From contig CALWLT010000004.1 in assembly GCA_944381615.1 (NCBI GenBank), forward strand, positions 1 through 40,417: a stretch of DNA of 40,417 nucleotides. The letters are read 5' to 3'. Positions 1 through 7,771 of the stretch are shown in pieces (position 1 is the stretch's first letter; each line of letters opens with the position of its first letter). The position numbers and the translations under genes were made by a program. The notes beneath the pieces were generated by a model. It made no database searches. It had not been told where the DNA came from and was given only the letters and a program-made list of their open reading frames with translations. Origin of the DNA: an uncultured Lachnospiraceae bacterium. Lineage in GTDB: Bacteria; Bacillota; Clostridia; Lachnospirales; Lachnospiraceae.

Positions 1-18
1 ACAGGGAGGAAAAACGCT

Positions 19-1746
19 ATGAAAGTCAATACTTCAAAATCGAAAAACGCGGAATCCTTTTATATCAAGCAGTCCTATATTGATACCAACGGCAAGTCTA
101 CTTCCCGTACTATCCGTAAACTGGGAACTTTAGAAGAACTGCTCAAGGAGCATGGCCCAACCAGAGATGACGTGATGAAGTGGGCCAGGGAACAGGCCCG
201 AATAGAAACAGAAAAGTATGAACAGGAAAAAGAAAATCATTGCCTGCCTGTTACGTTCCACCCAAACAGAACAATCCCTTATGGGGAAAAACGAAAGTTC
301 GATGGGGGATACCTGTTCCTGCAGTCGATTTACCACACGCTTAAGCTGCCCTCTGTATGCAGAAAAATTCGCGGAAAACATCACTATGCGTATGATCTGA
401 ATGCCATACTTTCCGATCTCATCTATGCAAGGATCCTGGATCCCGGCAGTAAACGCTCCTCTTACAAAGCTGCCCAGGGATTTCTGGAGCCTCCTAAGTA
501 TGAGCTGCACGATGTATACCGGGCTTTAAGTGTCCTCGCGCAGGAAAGTGACTTCATACAGTCAGAGGTCTATAAAAACAGCCTGGACGTTGTAAAACGG
601 AATTACCATGTCCTTTACTACGACTGTACCAACTATTACTTTGAGATCGAGCAGGAAGATGGTAACAAGAAATACGGCAAGAGCAAAGAACACAGGCCAA
701 ACCCAATCATACAGATGGGGCTGTTTACCGATGGTGGCGGAATTCCCCTTGCCTTTTCCTTATTCCCCGGCAATCAGAATGAACAAAAATCCCTGAAACC
801 TCTGGAAAAGAAAGTGATGGAGGACTTCGGGTGCGAACGTTTCATCTTCTGCTCTGACGCGGGGCTCGCTTCGGAAAATAACCGTATTCTGAATCACTCC
901 TTGAACAGGGCCTTTATTGTCACGCAGTCCATAAAGAAGCTGAGCGCGGAATATAAAGAGCTTGCCCTGAACCGAAAGAGGTTCCGCAGGCTCTCTGACC
1001 ATAAGCTTGTGGATCTTGACCAGCTTACCGATGACGATTCCGATCAGCTCTTTTACAAAGAAGAGCCTTACAGTTCCAAGAAACTGGAGCAGCGCCTGAT
1101 TATAACCTATTCCCCCAAGTACGCCGCCTACCAGAAGGAAATCCGGCAAAAACAGATCGAAAGGGCTATGGCCATGCTGAAAGCGGGGAATCATAAAAAG
1201 CAGCGAAGGAACCCCAATGATCCCGCAAGATTTATCGCAAAGGAAGCTGTTACAAAAGAAGGGGAGATAGCCGATGTTCTCTACTGCCTTGATGAAGCTA
1301 AGGTGGCTGAGGAGGCAAGGTATGATGGCCTTTATGCTGTATGCACTGACCTTTTCGATGACTCGGTAGGGGACATCCTGAAGGTAAGCGAAGGCAGATG
1401 GCAGATAGAAGCCTGTTTTCGGATCATGAAGACCGATTTCTCCGCGCGTCCTGTATATCTGTGGCGTGATGACAGGATACAGGCTCATTTCCTGATCTGT
1501 TTCCTGGCATTGCTGGTCTATCGTATACTTGAGAAGAAGCTTGAGAAGAAATACACCTGCGAAGAGATCCTGGAAGAGCTGCGGGAATATCAGTTCGCAG
1601 ATATACAGGGACAAGGGTTCATCCCTTTGTATACAAAAACAAAACTGACGGATGACCTGCATAAGATCAGTGGGTTTCGTACCGATTTCGAGTTCCTTAC
1701 AAAGAGTAAAATGAGAGAAATCCAAAAAAAGAGCAAAGGAAAATAA
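19..1746 (+). CDS. IS1634-family DDE transposase
   Basis: This 575-residue transposase would cut and rejoin the ends of its own element with an RNase H-fold DDE active site. The first catalytic Asp is likely in YYDCTNYYFE (about residue 200) and the second in FIFCSDAGLAS (about residue 278). The Glu lies in the Y/R/E/K-type motif GRWQIEACFRIMKTDF (about residues 462-477), which is characteristic of IS4-superfamily enzymes. The family call rests on overall resemblance to IS1634-type proteins and on the long insertion between the second Asp and the Glu. The start is an ATG nine bases after GGGAGG. The frame is intact from start to stop, so the enzyme may be active. It lies tail-to-tail with the amino-acid transporter operon. 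Confidence 0.9.
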   Translation: MKVNTSKSKNAESFYIKQSYIDTNGKSTSRTIRKLGTLEELLKEHGPTRDDVMKWAREQARIETEKYEQEKENHCLPVTFHPNRTIPYGEKRKFDGGYLFLQSIYHTLKLPSVCRKIRGKHHYAYDLNAILSDLIYARILDPGSKRSSYKAAQGFLEPPKYELHDVYRALSVLAQESDFIQSEVYKNSLDVVKRNYHVLYYDCTNYYFEIEQEDGNKKYGKSKEHRPNPIIQMGLFTDGGGIPLAFSLFPGNQNEQKSLKPLEKKVMEDFGCERFIFCSDAGLASENNRILNHSLNRAFIVTQSIKKLSAEYKELALNRKRFRRLSDHKLVDLDQLTDDDSDQLFYKEEPYSSKKLEQRLIITYSPKYAAYQKEIRQKQIERAMAMLKAGNHKKQRRNPNDPARFIAKEAVTKEGEIADVLYCLDEAKVAEEARYDGLYAVCTDLFDDSVGDILKVSEGRWQIEACFRIMKTDFSARPVYLWRDDRIQAHFLICFLALLVYRILEKKLEKKYTCEEILEELREYQFADIQGQGFIPLYTKTKLTDDLHKISGFRTDFEFLTKSKMREIQKKSKGK

Positions 1747-1760
1747 AAAGCCTATATATC

Positions 1761-1823
1761 AAAACAAAAGGACACCGCCGGAACACCCTTATCAAATGGG
1801 CATTACAGCGGTGTTTTGTTTTT
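1761..1823 (+). terminator. Hairpin after the transposase gene
   Basis: The arms ACACCGC (1772-1778) and GCGGTGT (1808-1814) are extended outward by A-rich and T-rich flanks, ending in TTTTGTTTTT. This fits a rho-independent terminator at the end of the transposase gene. The A-rich left side means it could also work on the other strand and shield the element from outside transcription. Confidence 0.65.
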
Positions 1824-1857
1824 CTTAACTGTCAAAGATGGGATCGTACTATAAAAA

Positions 1858-1880
1858 CAGAAAAAAAGCAATCCGCTTTT
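1858..1880 (-). terminator. Terminator of the amino-acid ABC operon
   Basis: On the minus strand, AAAAGC (from 1880) pairs with GCTTTT (to 1864) across a five-base loop, and a run of T follows. It lies about 30 bases past the stop codon of the ATPase gene. The stem is short, so the call is moderate. Confidence 0.6.
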
Positions 1881-1912
1881 CCTCTGCCGTTGTTCAGCAG
1901 AATCGTCCCCTA

Positions 1913-2677
1913 CTACAGAATCGTCCCGTAACGCCCCAGGAAACTCTGCGTCCGCTCATTGTCCGAGGAGAAGACCCGCTCCGGCGCCCCCTCTTCCACA
2001 ATCACGCCGTCCGCCATGAAGATGACCCGGTGGGAGATATCCTTCGCAAACGCCATCTCGTGCGTCACGATAACCATCGCGATATGCAGATCCGCCAGCG
2101 AGCGGATGACCTTTAAGACCTCGCCCGTCAGCTCCGGATCGAGCGCGGAAGTCGGCTCGTCAAAAAACAGGATCTTGGGATTCAGCGCCAGCGCACGGGC
2201 GATCGCCACCCGCTGGCACTGCCCGCCGGACAGCTGATACGGATACGCGTCCTCCTTATCCTCCAGCCCCATTTTCTTTAAAAGCTCTCTCGCCTCTCTG
2301 AAAACCGTCTCCCGATCCCGCTTCTGTACGTGAAGCGGGGCGTCGGTAATATTCTTCATCACGGAATAATGCGGGAACAGGTTGAAATTCTGAAACACCA
2401 GGCCGTACTGGCTGCGGATCTCCTTTAATTCCTTTTTCCCCGCATATACCGCCCGCCCGTTTTCGCCGGTCCAGGCCGCCTTGCGCCCGAGATAAATGAC
2501 TTCGCCCCGGTCCATCGTCTCCAGCATGGTCGCGCATCGCAGAAGCGTCGATTTTCCGGAACCGGAAGGCCCGATGATCGACACGATCTCGCCTTCCTCC
2601 ACGCTCAGGGAGATGTCCTTTAACACCGACAGTTCCCCGAAGGACTTTACCACATGATTTAACTCCAACAGCTTCAT
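1913..2677 (-). CDS. Polar amino-acid ABC transporter, ATP-binding protein
   Basis: This is the cytoplasmic ATPase of a polar amino-acid importer (GlnQ/HisP type), 254 residues. The Walker A motif GPSGSGKST is near residues 36-44, the Q-loop near [11 protein letters not shown], and the signature is [15 protein letters not shown]. Walker B and the catalytic Glu are in [12 protein letters not shown], and the switch His in VTHEMAFA. The second Q of the usual LSGGQQQR signature is Cys here, a tolerated change. A segment of about 20 residues between Walker A and the Q-loop (around [18 protein letters not shown]) is slightly longer than in GlnQ. It is the last gene of a three-gene operon, 21 bases after the permease. 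The substrate (Gln, Glu, Cys or another amino acid) cannot be read from this subunit. Confidence 0.93.
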   Translation of the reverse strand: MKLLELNHVVKSFGELSVLKDISLSVEEGEIVSIIGPSGSGKSTLLRCATMLETMDRGEVIYLGRKAAWTGENGRAVYAGKKELKEIRSQYGLVFQNFNLFPHYSVMKNITDAPLHVQKRDRETVFREARELLKKMGLEDKEDAYPYQLSGGQCQRVAIARALALNPKILFFDEPTSALDPELTGEVLKVIRSLADLHIAMVIVTHEMAFAKDISHRVIFMADGVIVEEGAPERVFSSDNERTQSFLGRYGTIL

Positions 2678-2698
2678 CGCTCTGCCTTCCTTTCGCCT

Positions 2699-3349
2699 TT
2701 ACCGGTAGTAATCCAGCCCTTTCTCCACGCGCTCCATGATAAACGCGACAAGAAGGTTAAACACATAGTAGAAAATTCCGGCCGCTACCAGCGGAATCAT
2801 ATTTGTCTGCGCGGCGGCCAGTGCTTTCGCGGTGGAAAACATCTCCGCCACGCTCAGCGTAAAGGCCAGCGACGTGTCCTTGACCAGCGTGATGACCTCG
2901 TTGGTTACCGACGGCAGAATCCGCTTGATTACCTGCGGCAGGATAATCTTGAAAAAGGTCTGTCCCTTGCCGTAGCCCAGGATCTGCGCCGCCTCGTACT
3001 GTCCGACCGGCATGGACTGGATTCCGCTGCGGTAAATCTCGGCAAAATAGGCCGCGTAATTAATGGAAAAGCCGATAAACGTCGCCCAGAGCCGGTATCC
3101 CGACCCCATGCGCAGGCCAAACAGATAATACGGCCCGAAATAAACGACCATCAGCTGCAGCATCAGCGGCGTTCCCCGCATGATGGAAATATAAAATTTC
3201 ACAACCGTCCGTAAAACCGGATTCTTCGACATCCTTCCGAACGCCACCAGGAGTCCCAGCGGAAGCGAGACAAGCAGCGTAACTGCAAAGATCTGCGTGG
3301 TAATTACCATTCCCTCCGCCAGCTGCACAAGCATCTGCTGGATCGTCAT
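2699..3349 (-). CDS. Polar amino-acid ABC transporter, permease
   Basis: This 216-residue membrane permease is of the HisM/GlnP family. It opens with an amphipathic segment and TM1 (about residues 12-35), and the EAA-type loop that docks the ATPase is visible as YEAAQILGYGKGQTFFKIILPQ (about residues 138-159). Five TM helices are expected. The motif IMRGTPLMLQL (about residues 57-67) is typical of this family. The ATG is preceded by an AGAGGT-type ribosome site. Only one permease gene is present, so the complex is presumably a permease homodimer with two copies of the ATPase. The gap of 129 bases to the binding-protein gene contains a GC-rich stem-loop. Confidence 0.93.
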   Translation of the reverse strand: MTIQQMLVQLAEGMVITTQIFAVTLLVSLPLGLLVAFGRMSKNPVLRTVVKFYISIMRGTPLMLQLMVVYFGPYYLFGLRMGSGYRLWATFIGFSINYAAYFAEIYRSGIQSMPVGQYEAAQILGYGKGQTFFKIILPQVIKRILPSVTNEVITLVKDTSLAFTLSVAEMFSTAKALAAAQTNMIPLVAAGIFYYVFNLLVAFIMERVEKGLDYYR

Positions 3350-3392
3350 CTTACCCTACCTCTTTTCCTTTCATCCTCTTAAAGCGCCGCAG

Positions 3393-3410
3393 GGCGGGAT
3401 CTCTCCCGCC
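3393..3410 (-). promoter_or_regulatory. Intercistronic stem-loop between binding protein and permease genes
   Basis: A perfect 7-bp stem (GGCGGGA/TCCCGCC) with a 4-base loop lies between the lipoprotein gene and the permease gene. There is no strong T run on the minus strand. Such hairpins in ABC importer operons commonly stabilise the upstream message or reduce read-through, giving an excess of binding protein. That role is inferred here. Confidence 0.55.
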
Positions 3411-3478
3411 TTTGCAAACCGGTTCTTCCGTTTTTTCTGCGACTCTCCCGTACGTATTCTCTGATCTGTTCGCACGCG

Positions 3479-4372
3479 TTATTTGCCGACCGTCGTGATA
3501 TCCTCGCCGAACCACTCCTCGGAAATTGCCGCCAGCGTGCCGTCAGCCGCCATCTCCTCCAGAGTTGCCTGCACCTTGTCGCGCAGCTCCTCGTTGCCCT
3601 TCTTGAAGCCTACCGCGTACTCTTCCTCAGAGAGGGAATCCTCCAGGATGATGAAATCCGCGTCTCTCTGCTGAATCTGATATCCGGCCACGATCACGTC
3701 CATCGCGATGGCGTCCACCGCGCCCTGCTCCAGATCCATAAACGCCGTGTTGTAATCCGCCGTGGTCAGCAGCTGGCCGAAGGTCTCCGTCAGCTCCGGA
3801 ACCTCTTCCAGCGCCGCTTCCGCCGAGGAATCCACCTGCACCTCTACAACCTTGCCGGCCAGATCCTCCAGGCTCTCAATGCCGGATCCGTTCGCCACGA
3901 CAAAAACCTGCGTATTGGCCATATACGGCTCCGACCAGGTGTAGTCGTCCTCGCGTCCCGTAATCGTAAATCCGTTCCAGATGCAGTCGATGTTGCCGGA
4001 CTCCAGCTCCATATCCTTGGCATCCCAGGCAATCGGCTGCGGTTTGTACTCAAGGCCGAGGCGGTTCGCCACTTCCTCTGCCAGGGCCAGATCAAAGCCC
4101 GTAAATTCTCCGTCGTCTCCCACAAAGCCCATCGGCGGGAAATCCTGATCAAAGCCGACGATCAGCGTGCCGCCGGCGCTCTCTCCCTCCGCAGCCGCTT
4201 CGGTCTCCTCTGCTGCCGCTTCCGTCTCCTCCGCTTCGGCTTCGGTCTCCTCTGCCGCCGCTTCCGTCTCCGCCGCTGCCGCTTCCGTCTCTGCCGGCTC
4301 GCTGCTGCTGCAGGCCGTCATCGACAGAGCCATTACCGACGCCAGCGCCGCACATGCCATTCTCTTTTTCAT
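3479..4372 (-). CDS. Amino-acid ABC transporter, substrate-binding lipoprotein
   Basis: This extracytoplasmic solute-binding protein (SBP family 3) has 297 residues. A signal peptide (MKKRMACAALASVMALSMTA) ends at Cys21, the likely lipidation site. The lipobox is imperfect, with Met at -3. A low-complexity Glu/Ala/Thr linker (about residues 25-60) of degenerate AEETEA units precedes the binding domain. That domain begins at GTLIVGFDQDFPPMGF and carries the family-typical GFDLALAEEVANRLG, IDCIWNGFTITGRE and VGFKKGNEELRDKV segments. The ATG at 4372 is chosen over an ORF start 30 bases upstream because AGGAGGA sits nine bases before it and the signal peptide starts there. It is the first gene of the operon, as is usual for a high-copy receptor. 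The ligand cannot be told from the sequence alone. Confidence 0.93.
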   Translation of the reverse strand: MKKRMACAALASVMALSMTACSSSEPAETEAAAAETEAAAEETEAEAEETEAAAEETEAAAEGESAGGTLIVGFDQDFPPMGFVGDDGEFTGFDLALAEEVANRLGLEYKPQPIAWDAKDMELESGNIDCIWNGFTITGREDDYTWSEPYMANTQVFVVANGSGIESLEDLAGKVVEVQVDSSAEAALEEVPELTETFGQLLTTADYNTAFMDLEQGAVDAIAMDVIVAGYQIQQRDADFIILEDSLSEEEYAVGFKKGNEELRDKVQATLEEMAADGTLAAISEEWFGEDITTVGK

Positions 4373-4436
4373 AATCGTAATCCTCCTCTTTTTTCCTCTC
4401 AAGGGCCGAATCGCCCTCGTCTTTTAGCATGTTATC

Positions 4437-4465
4437 ATATTATCATACTAAAGTGCTTCTGTAAA
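4437..4465 (-). promoter_or_regulatory. Sigma-A-type promoter of the amino-acid ABC operon
   Basis: On the minus strand TTTACA (-35, 4460-4465) is followed after exactly 17 bases by TAATAT (-10, 4437-4442), with TGA just before the -10 giving an extended -10. The promoter starts 8 bases after the spoIVB coding region. The leader is short (about 60 bases) and shows no riboswitch or T-box. Confidence 0.8.
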
Positions 4466-4472
4466 GCAGTTT

Positions 4473-5750
4473 TCAGTGCGCCAGCATATTTTCAATAAAA
4501 ATCCCGTATCCCCTGGTCGGATCCTGGATGAAAACGTGCGTGACCGCGCCGATCAGGCGGCCGTCCTGGATGATCGGGCTCCCGCTCATCCCCTGCACAA
4601 TCCCGCCCGTCAGCTCCAGAAGCTCCGGATCCGTGACCCGGATGACCATGTCCTTGCTCTTATGCGCCGTCGAATAATCCACTCTCTGAATCTCAATCTC
4701 ATAGTCGCGGACCTCGCCGGAAACGCTGCTGCGGATCCAGGCCTGGCCTTTCTTTACATCCTGCCGGTAACCGACCGGCAGCGCCTCGCCCCCGATCCGG
4801 GCGCGCAGCCGGTCGCCGGCCCGTCCGAAGATCCCGGCCTCCGTATTGGCCTCCACCGTTCCCAGGCGCGACTGGCCGCCATAATAAATAACGCCGGACA
4901 TCACGCCCGGCTTGCCGGCGCTTCCCTTCTCGATTCCCATGATCTCGGTCTCATAGAGCTCGCCGCCCGCCGTCTGCACCAGCATTCCCGTATCGCTGTC
5001 GCTGATTCCGTGCCCCAGCGCGCCGAACTCCCCGTTCGGGCGAAGGTACGTCATCGTGCCGATGCCCTGCGTGTCATCCCGGATCCAGAGCCCCAGCTTA
5101 TAATCGCCCTCGCTCGTCCGAACCGGCGTCATCTCCACGTCCAGCTCCTCGCCAGAGCGGCGGACCGCCAGCGTCAGCGCCTCGCCCTTCGCCTCATTGA
5201 CCGCATCGATCATTTCCTGCTTGTCTGAAGCCGGAACGCCGTTGATCGCCTCGATGTAATCGCCGGAGCGGAGCACGCCGTCCGCCGGATCGAGCACCTG
5301 TCCTTCCTCCGTCGTGACCTCTCCCGTCCCGATAACCATCAGGCCGTCAGATTTCATATAGATTCCGACCGGAACTCCGCAGGGAATCGCGTACTGCGTA
5401 TCCGAGACATCCACCTCGATGTCCTTGAGCCGAAACAGGCCAAACAGCCTGAGACTCAGCTGATATGTTCCCTCCCGCGCTGAATAAAGAGAAAACGGCT
5501 CGTCCAGCTGCAGCCGGATCTCATCCGACGGGATATTCGAGCCGTTGTTTAGGACAACTTCCCTGCTCTCGCTTTTCAGCGAAACGCGGACGGGAAGCGA
5601 GAAATGAAAGCGCTCCTCCTGATCCACCACCACATTGAGCCGATCCGGGATCGACCGCCGCACATAAAAGCAGGACAGGCCGGCCGTAACGGCCAGGCCG
5701 GTCCAGAACAGGATTGCAAGCGTCCGCCGCAGTTTTTCTTTCCTGGTCAC
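4473..5750 (-). CDS. spoIVB: SpoIVB-type sporulation serine peptidase (S55)
   Basis: SpoIVB is secreted from the forespore and cleaves SpoIVFA, which triggers pro-sigma-K processing in the mother cell. This 425-residue protein has an N-terminal TM segment (about residues 11-30) and a PDZ domain (about residues 130-215, with VLRSGDYIEAINGVPA). The S55 peptidase domain has His247 in GALGHGISDSDTG and the nucleophile Ser in the GMSGSP motif (about residues 387-392). That motif is followed by the very conserved stretch LIGAVTHVF and GYGIFIENML. The start is GTG at 5750, eight bases after AAGGAGG. In most Bacillus and Clostridium genomes spo0A follows spoIVB directly; here an amino-acid transporter operon follows. 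This gene is strong evidence that the organism forms, or recently formed, endospores. Confidence 0.95.
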   Translation of the reverse strand: MTRKEKLRRTLAILFWTGLAVTAGLSCFYVRRSIPDRLNVVVDQEERFHFSLPVRVSLKSESREVVLNNGSNIPSDEIRLQLDEPFSLYSAREGTYQLSLRLFGLFRLKDIEVDVSDTQYAIPCGVPVGIYMKSDGLMVIGTGEVTTEEGQVLDPADGVLRSGDYIEAINGVPASDKQEMIDAVNEAKGEALTLAVRRSGEELDVEMTPVRTSEGDYKLGLWIRDDTQGIGTMTYLRPNGEFGALGHGISDSDTGMLVQTAGGELYETEIMGIEKGSAGKPGVMSGVIYYGGQSRLGTVEANTEAGIFGRAGDRLRARIGGEALPVGYRQDVKKGQAWIRSSVSGEVRDYEIEIQRVDYSTAHKSKDMVIRVTDPELLELTGGIVQGMSGSPIIQDGRLIGAVTHVFIQDPTRGYGIFIENMLAH

Positions 5751-5805
5751 GTTTCCTTCCTCCTTATACGTTTGTTTCCGCTTTTCCGAATCCGAATCAC
5801 GGTCT

Positions 5806-5812
5806 TAGTATG
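5806..5812 (-). promoter_or_regulatory. Possible sigma-F/G -10 element upstream of spoIVB
   Basis: CATACTA on the minus strand matches the forespore sigma-F/sigma-G -10 consensus. It is about 55 bases before the spoIVB GTG, in the 86-base gap after the glycosyltransferase gene. No good TGAATA-like -35 is found at the right spacing, so this rests on the -10 match and on the known forespore expression of spoIVB. Confidence 0.4.
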
Positions 5813-5836
5813 CGGAGAAAGGAAAAAATCAGTCTC

Positions 5837-6826
5837 TTATTTTTCGTCCATTCCTTGCATTTTTTTCAAATTTTCCGTCGTCTCGCTGATGATATAGCGC
5901 GGCCGCCGCTTGGTCTCCAGATAAATCTTGCCGATGTATTCGCCGATAATTCCCAGCGCCAGCAGCTGAATCCCGCTGAGGAAACAGATGATGCTGACCG
6001 TCGAACCCCAGCCCGGGACCGTATGTCCCAGAAATACCTGGACAACCGACCACATGACTCCCAGAAAGCTCAGCATGGCTACCAGCAGCCCAAAGCCGGT
6101 AATCATGCGGATCGGCTTTACCGAGAGGCTGGTAATCCCGTCGATCGCCAGCGCCAGCATCTTCTTCAGCGGATAATGGCTCTCGCCGGCCAGCCGTTCA
6201 TGGCGCGCGTAATAGACGGAGGTGCTCTTAAACCCGACCAGCGGAATCATGCCGCGAAGAAAAATATTGACCTCCTGAAAGCGGGCCAGCTCGTCCAGGA
6301 CCCGGCAGCTCAGCAGGCGGTAATCCGCATGGTTAAAGACCACCTCCACGCCCATGGAATTCAGCAGCCGGTAAAAACTCTCTGCCGTAAAGCGCTTGAA
6401 AAAGCGATCCGTCTCCCGGCTGCTGCGCACGCCGTAGACAACCTCGCAGCCGTCCAGATACGCGTCCACCATCCCGTCCATGGCGTTGATGTCGTCCTGT
6501 CCGTCGCAGTCGATGGAAATCGTGATATCGCAGCGCTCTCTGGCAAACATCAGACCCGCCAGCACCGCGTTCTGATGCCCGCGGTTGCGGCTCTGGGCAA
6601 TTCCCGCAAAACGGCTGTCCGACTTTGCCAGCCCGCAGATAATCTCCCAGGTCGCATCCTTCGACCCGTCATTGACAAACAGGATCCGGCTCCCGCCCGC
6701 AATTTTCCCCGCCGCCTCCAGCTCCTCCAGCTTTTTCAGGAAGATCCCGCTGGTCAGCGGGAGAACCTTTTCCTCGTTATAGCAGGGAATTACTATATAA
6801 AGAACCGGTTTTTTGTCCCGTTTCAC
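5837..6826 (-). CDS. Membrane glycosyltransferase, GT2 (GtrB/DPM1-like)
   Basis: This 329-residue enzyme probably moves a sugar from a nucleotide donor to a lipid carrier such as undecaprenyl phosphate on the cytoplasmic face of the membrane. The GT-A domain starts with YIVIPCYNEEKVL and includes FVNDGSKDATWE and a DxD-type metal site in SIDCDGQDD. Two C-terminal TM helices (about residues 230-255 and 270-295) precede a tail GEYIGKIYLETKRRPRYI, which is typical of GtrB/ArnC/DPM1-like enzymes. The reading frame extends 69 codons further upstream through a GC-rich repeat. GTG at 6826 is preferred because AGAGGAGG lies eight bases before it and the domain begins immediately after. Acceptor and sugar are unknown. 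It lies 86 bases upstream of spoIVB on the same strand. Confidence 0.88.
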   Translation of the reverse strand: MKRDKKPVLYIVIPCYNEEKVLPLTSGIFLKKLEELEAAGKIAGGSRILFVNDGSKDATWEIICGLAKSDSRFAGIAQSRNRGHQNAVLAGLMFARERCDITISIDCDGQDDINAMDGMVDAYLDGCEVVYGVRSSRETDRFFKRFTAESFYRLLNSMGVEVVFNHADYRLLSCRVLDELARFQEVNIFLRGMIPLVGFKSTSVYYARHERLAGESHYPLKKMLALAIDGITSLSVKPIRMITGFGLLVAMLSFLGVMWSVVQVFLGHTVPGWGSTVSIICFLSGIQLLALGIIGEYIGKIYLETKRRPRYIISETTENLKKMQGMDEK

Positions 6827-6850
6827 ACTGCCCGCCTCCTCTCTGTTCCA

Positions 6851-6967
6851 TTCCGGCCGGCGCCCTGACCCGGCGCGCCCGATTTCAGTTATCCTGTTCC
6901 GGCCGGCGCCCTGACCCGGCGCCCTGATTTCGGTATCCTGTTCCCGGCCGGCGCCCGGAGCGGAAAC
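6851..6967. repeat. GC-rich imperfect tandem repeat, about 2.5 copies of 44-46 bp
   Basis: The unit begins TTCCGGCCGGCGCCCTGACC and recurs at 6851, 6897 and 6941, the last copy being truncated. It is rich in CCGGCC/GGCGCC palindromes. It lies between the rplQ terminator and the glycosyltransferase start. It lengthens the open frame upstream of that gene but is probably untranslated. Confidence 0.85.
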
Positions 6968-6998
6968 AAAAAAACAGAAGCAGCGCCGGGGACGCTGC
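6967..6998 (-). terminator. Terminator of the alpha ribosomal operon
   Basis: On the minus strand GCAGCG (6993-6998) pairs with CGCTGC (6980-6985) across a 7-base loop, and TTCTGTTTTTTTG follows at once. It lies about 115 bases past the rplQ stop and closes the ribosomal superoperon. Confidence 0.85.
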
Positions 6999-7113
6999 AA
7001 ACGATGCCTGTCAGGCGCATGTTCTGCAACCAACCCGTTATTCTGCTTCTGCTTTCCTTCCTGCGCGTCTTTTCACGCGCCCGGTATCCGTCCGTATGGA
7101 ACTTTCCTGGAAC

Positions 7114-7650
7114 TTATACCAGCTCCAGCAGTACCTCCATCGCGCCGTCGCCCTGGCGCTGGCCGATCTTTACGATTCTCGTATAGCCGCCGTTCCGGTT
7201 TACGTACTTCGGAGCGATCTCGTCAAACAGCTTCGCCGGCATATCAACCCGCTTCGTGTTTTTCTTTCTTCCCGCTCTGGCCGTCGGAACCTCGGTCACG
7301 CCGTAGAGAACGCTTAACATCTTTCTTCTCGCGTGAAGTCTGGAGGGCTTATCCTTCTTGATCTCCTTCTCCACCTCGTCGTAAACGGTCACTCTCTTTC
7401 CGTCTACCACTTCCTTCACTCTCTTGCCGTTCGCATCCTTGCGGGCTACTTTCGCGGTAACCTTTACCGTCTCGTAATTGTCCTTCTCCTTCACGGCCAT
7501 CGCGATCAGGCCCTCCGCGATCTTGCGGGCCTCCTTCGCTCTCGCTTCCGTGGTCACAATCTTTCCATTGTACAGAAGGGCCGTTACCAGGCTGCGCAGC
7601 ATGGCCTTTCTCTGATTAGACGTTCTTCCAAGTTTTCTGTATCCTGCCAT
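7114..7650 (-). CDS. rplQ: 50S ribosomal protein L17
   Basis: L17 is a large-subunit protein near the peptide exit tunnel. The N-terminal [20 protein letters not shown] is diagnostic. The protein is 178 residues, against about 120-127 in B. subtilis and E. coli. The extra length is a charged insert of about 50 residues in the middle (from about residue 60, [18 protein letters not shown], to [15 protein letters not shown]). Similar long L17 forms are known in clostridial relatives. The ATG at 7650 is chosen because GGAGGAAAAGAACA precedes it and the conserved N-terminus starts there; the frame runs 12 codons further upstream. It is the last gene of the alpha operon. Confidence 0.95.
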   Translation of the reverse strand: MAGYRKLGRTSNQRKAMLRSLVTALLYNGKIVTTEARAKEARKIAEGLIAMAVKEKDNYETVKVTAKVARKDANGKRVKEVVDGKRVTVYDEVEKEIKKDKPSRLHARRKMLSVLYGVTEVPTARAGRKKNTKRVDMPAKLFDEIAPKYVNRNGGYTRIVKIGQRQGDGAMEVLLELV

Positions 7651-7771
7651 TGTTCTTTTCCTCCATTTGCGGAAGGCTGCGGCCACGCATCGTCGGTCTT
7701 ACTGGCCGCAGCCCGGTTATTATGGGATTCCGGGGCCGTGCTCGTCGGACTTATCCGCCCCGTCGTTTCAG

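Larger units (their letters stand above)
1..1843 (+). mobile_element. IS1634-family insertion sequence, left end outside the window
   Basis: A single long transposase gene, the hairpin after it and an AT-richer composition than the downstream genes mark an insertion sequence. The window begins 18 bases before the transposase start, so the left terminal repeat and any target duplication cannot be seen. The right end is placed tentatively near 1824-1843, where a CTGTCAAAGATGGGA-like stretch follows the hairpin and precedes the next operon's terminator. That boundary is a guess, because no matching left end is available for comparison. Confidence 0.75.

Noticed and set aside
760..1725. Minus-strand open frame of 321 codons opposite the transposase
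   Set aside because: It is antisense to a complete transposase with DDE motifs and shows no protein family pattern.
4443..4475. Terminator after spoIVB
   Set aside because: A TGCTT/AAGCA stem is possible but short, without a T run, and it overlaps the strong promoter of the next operon.
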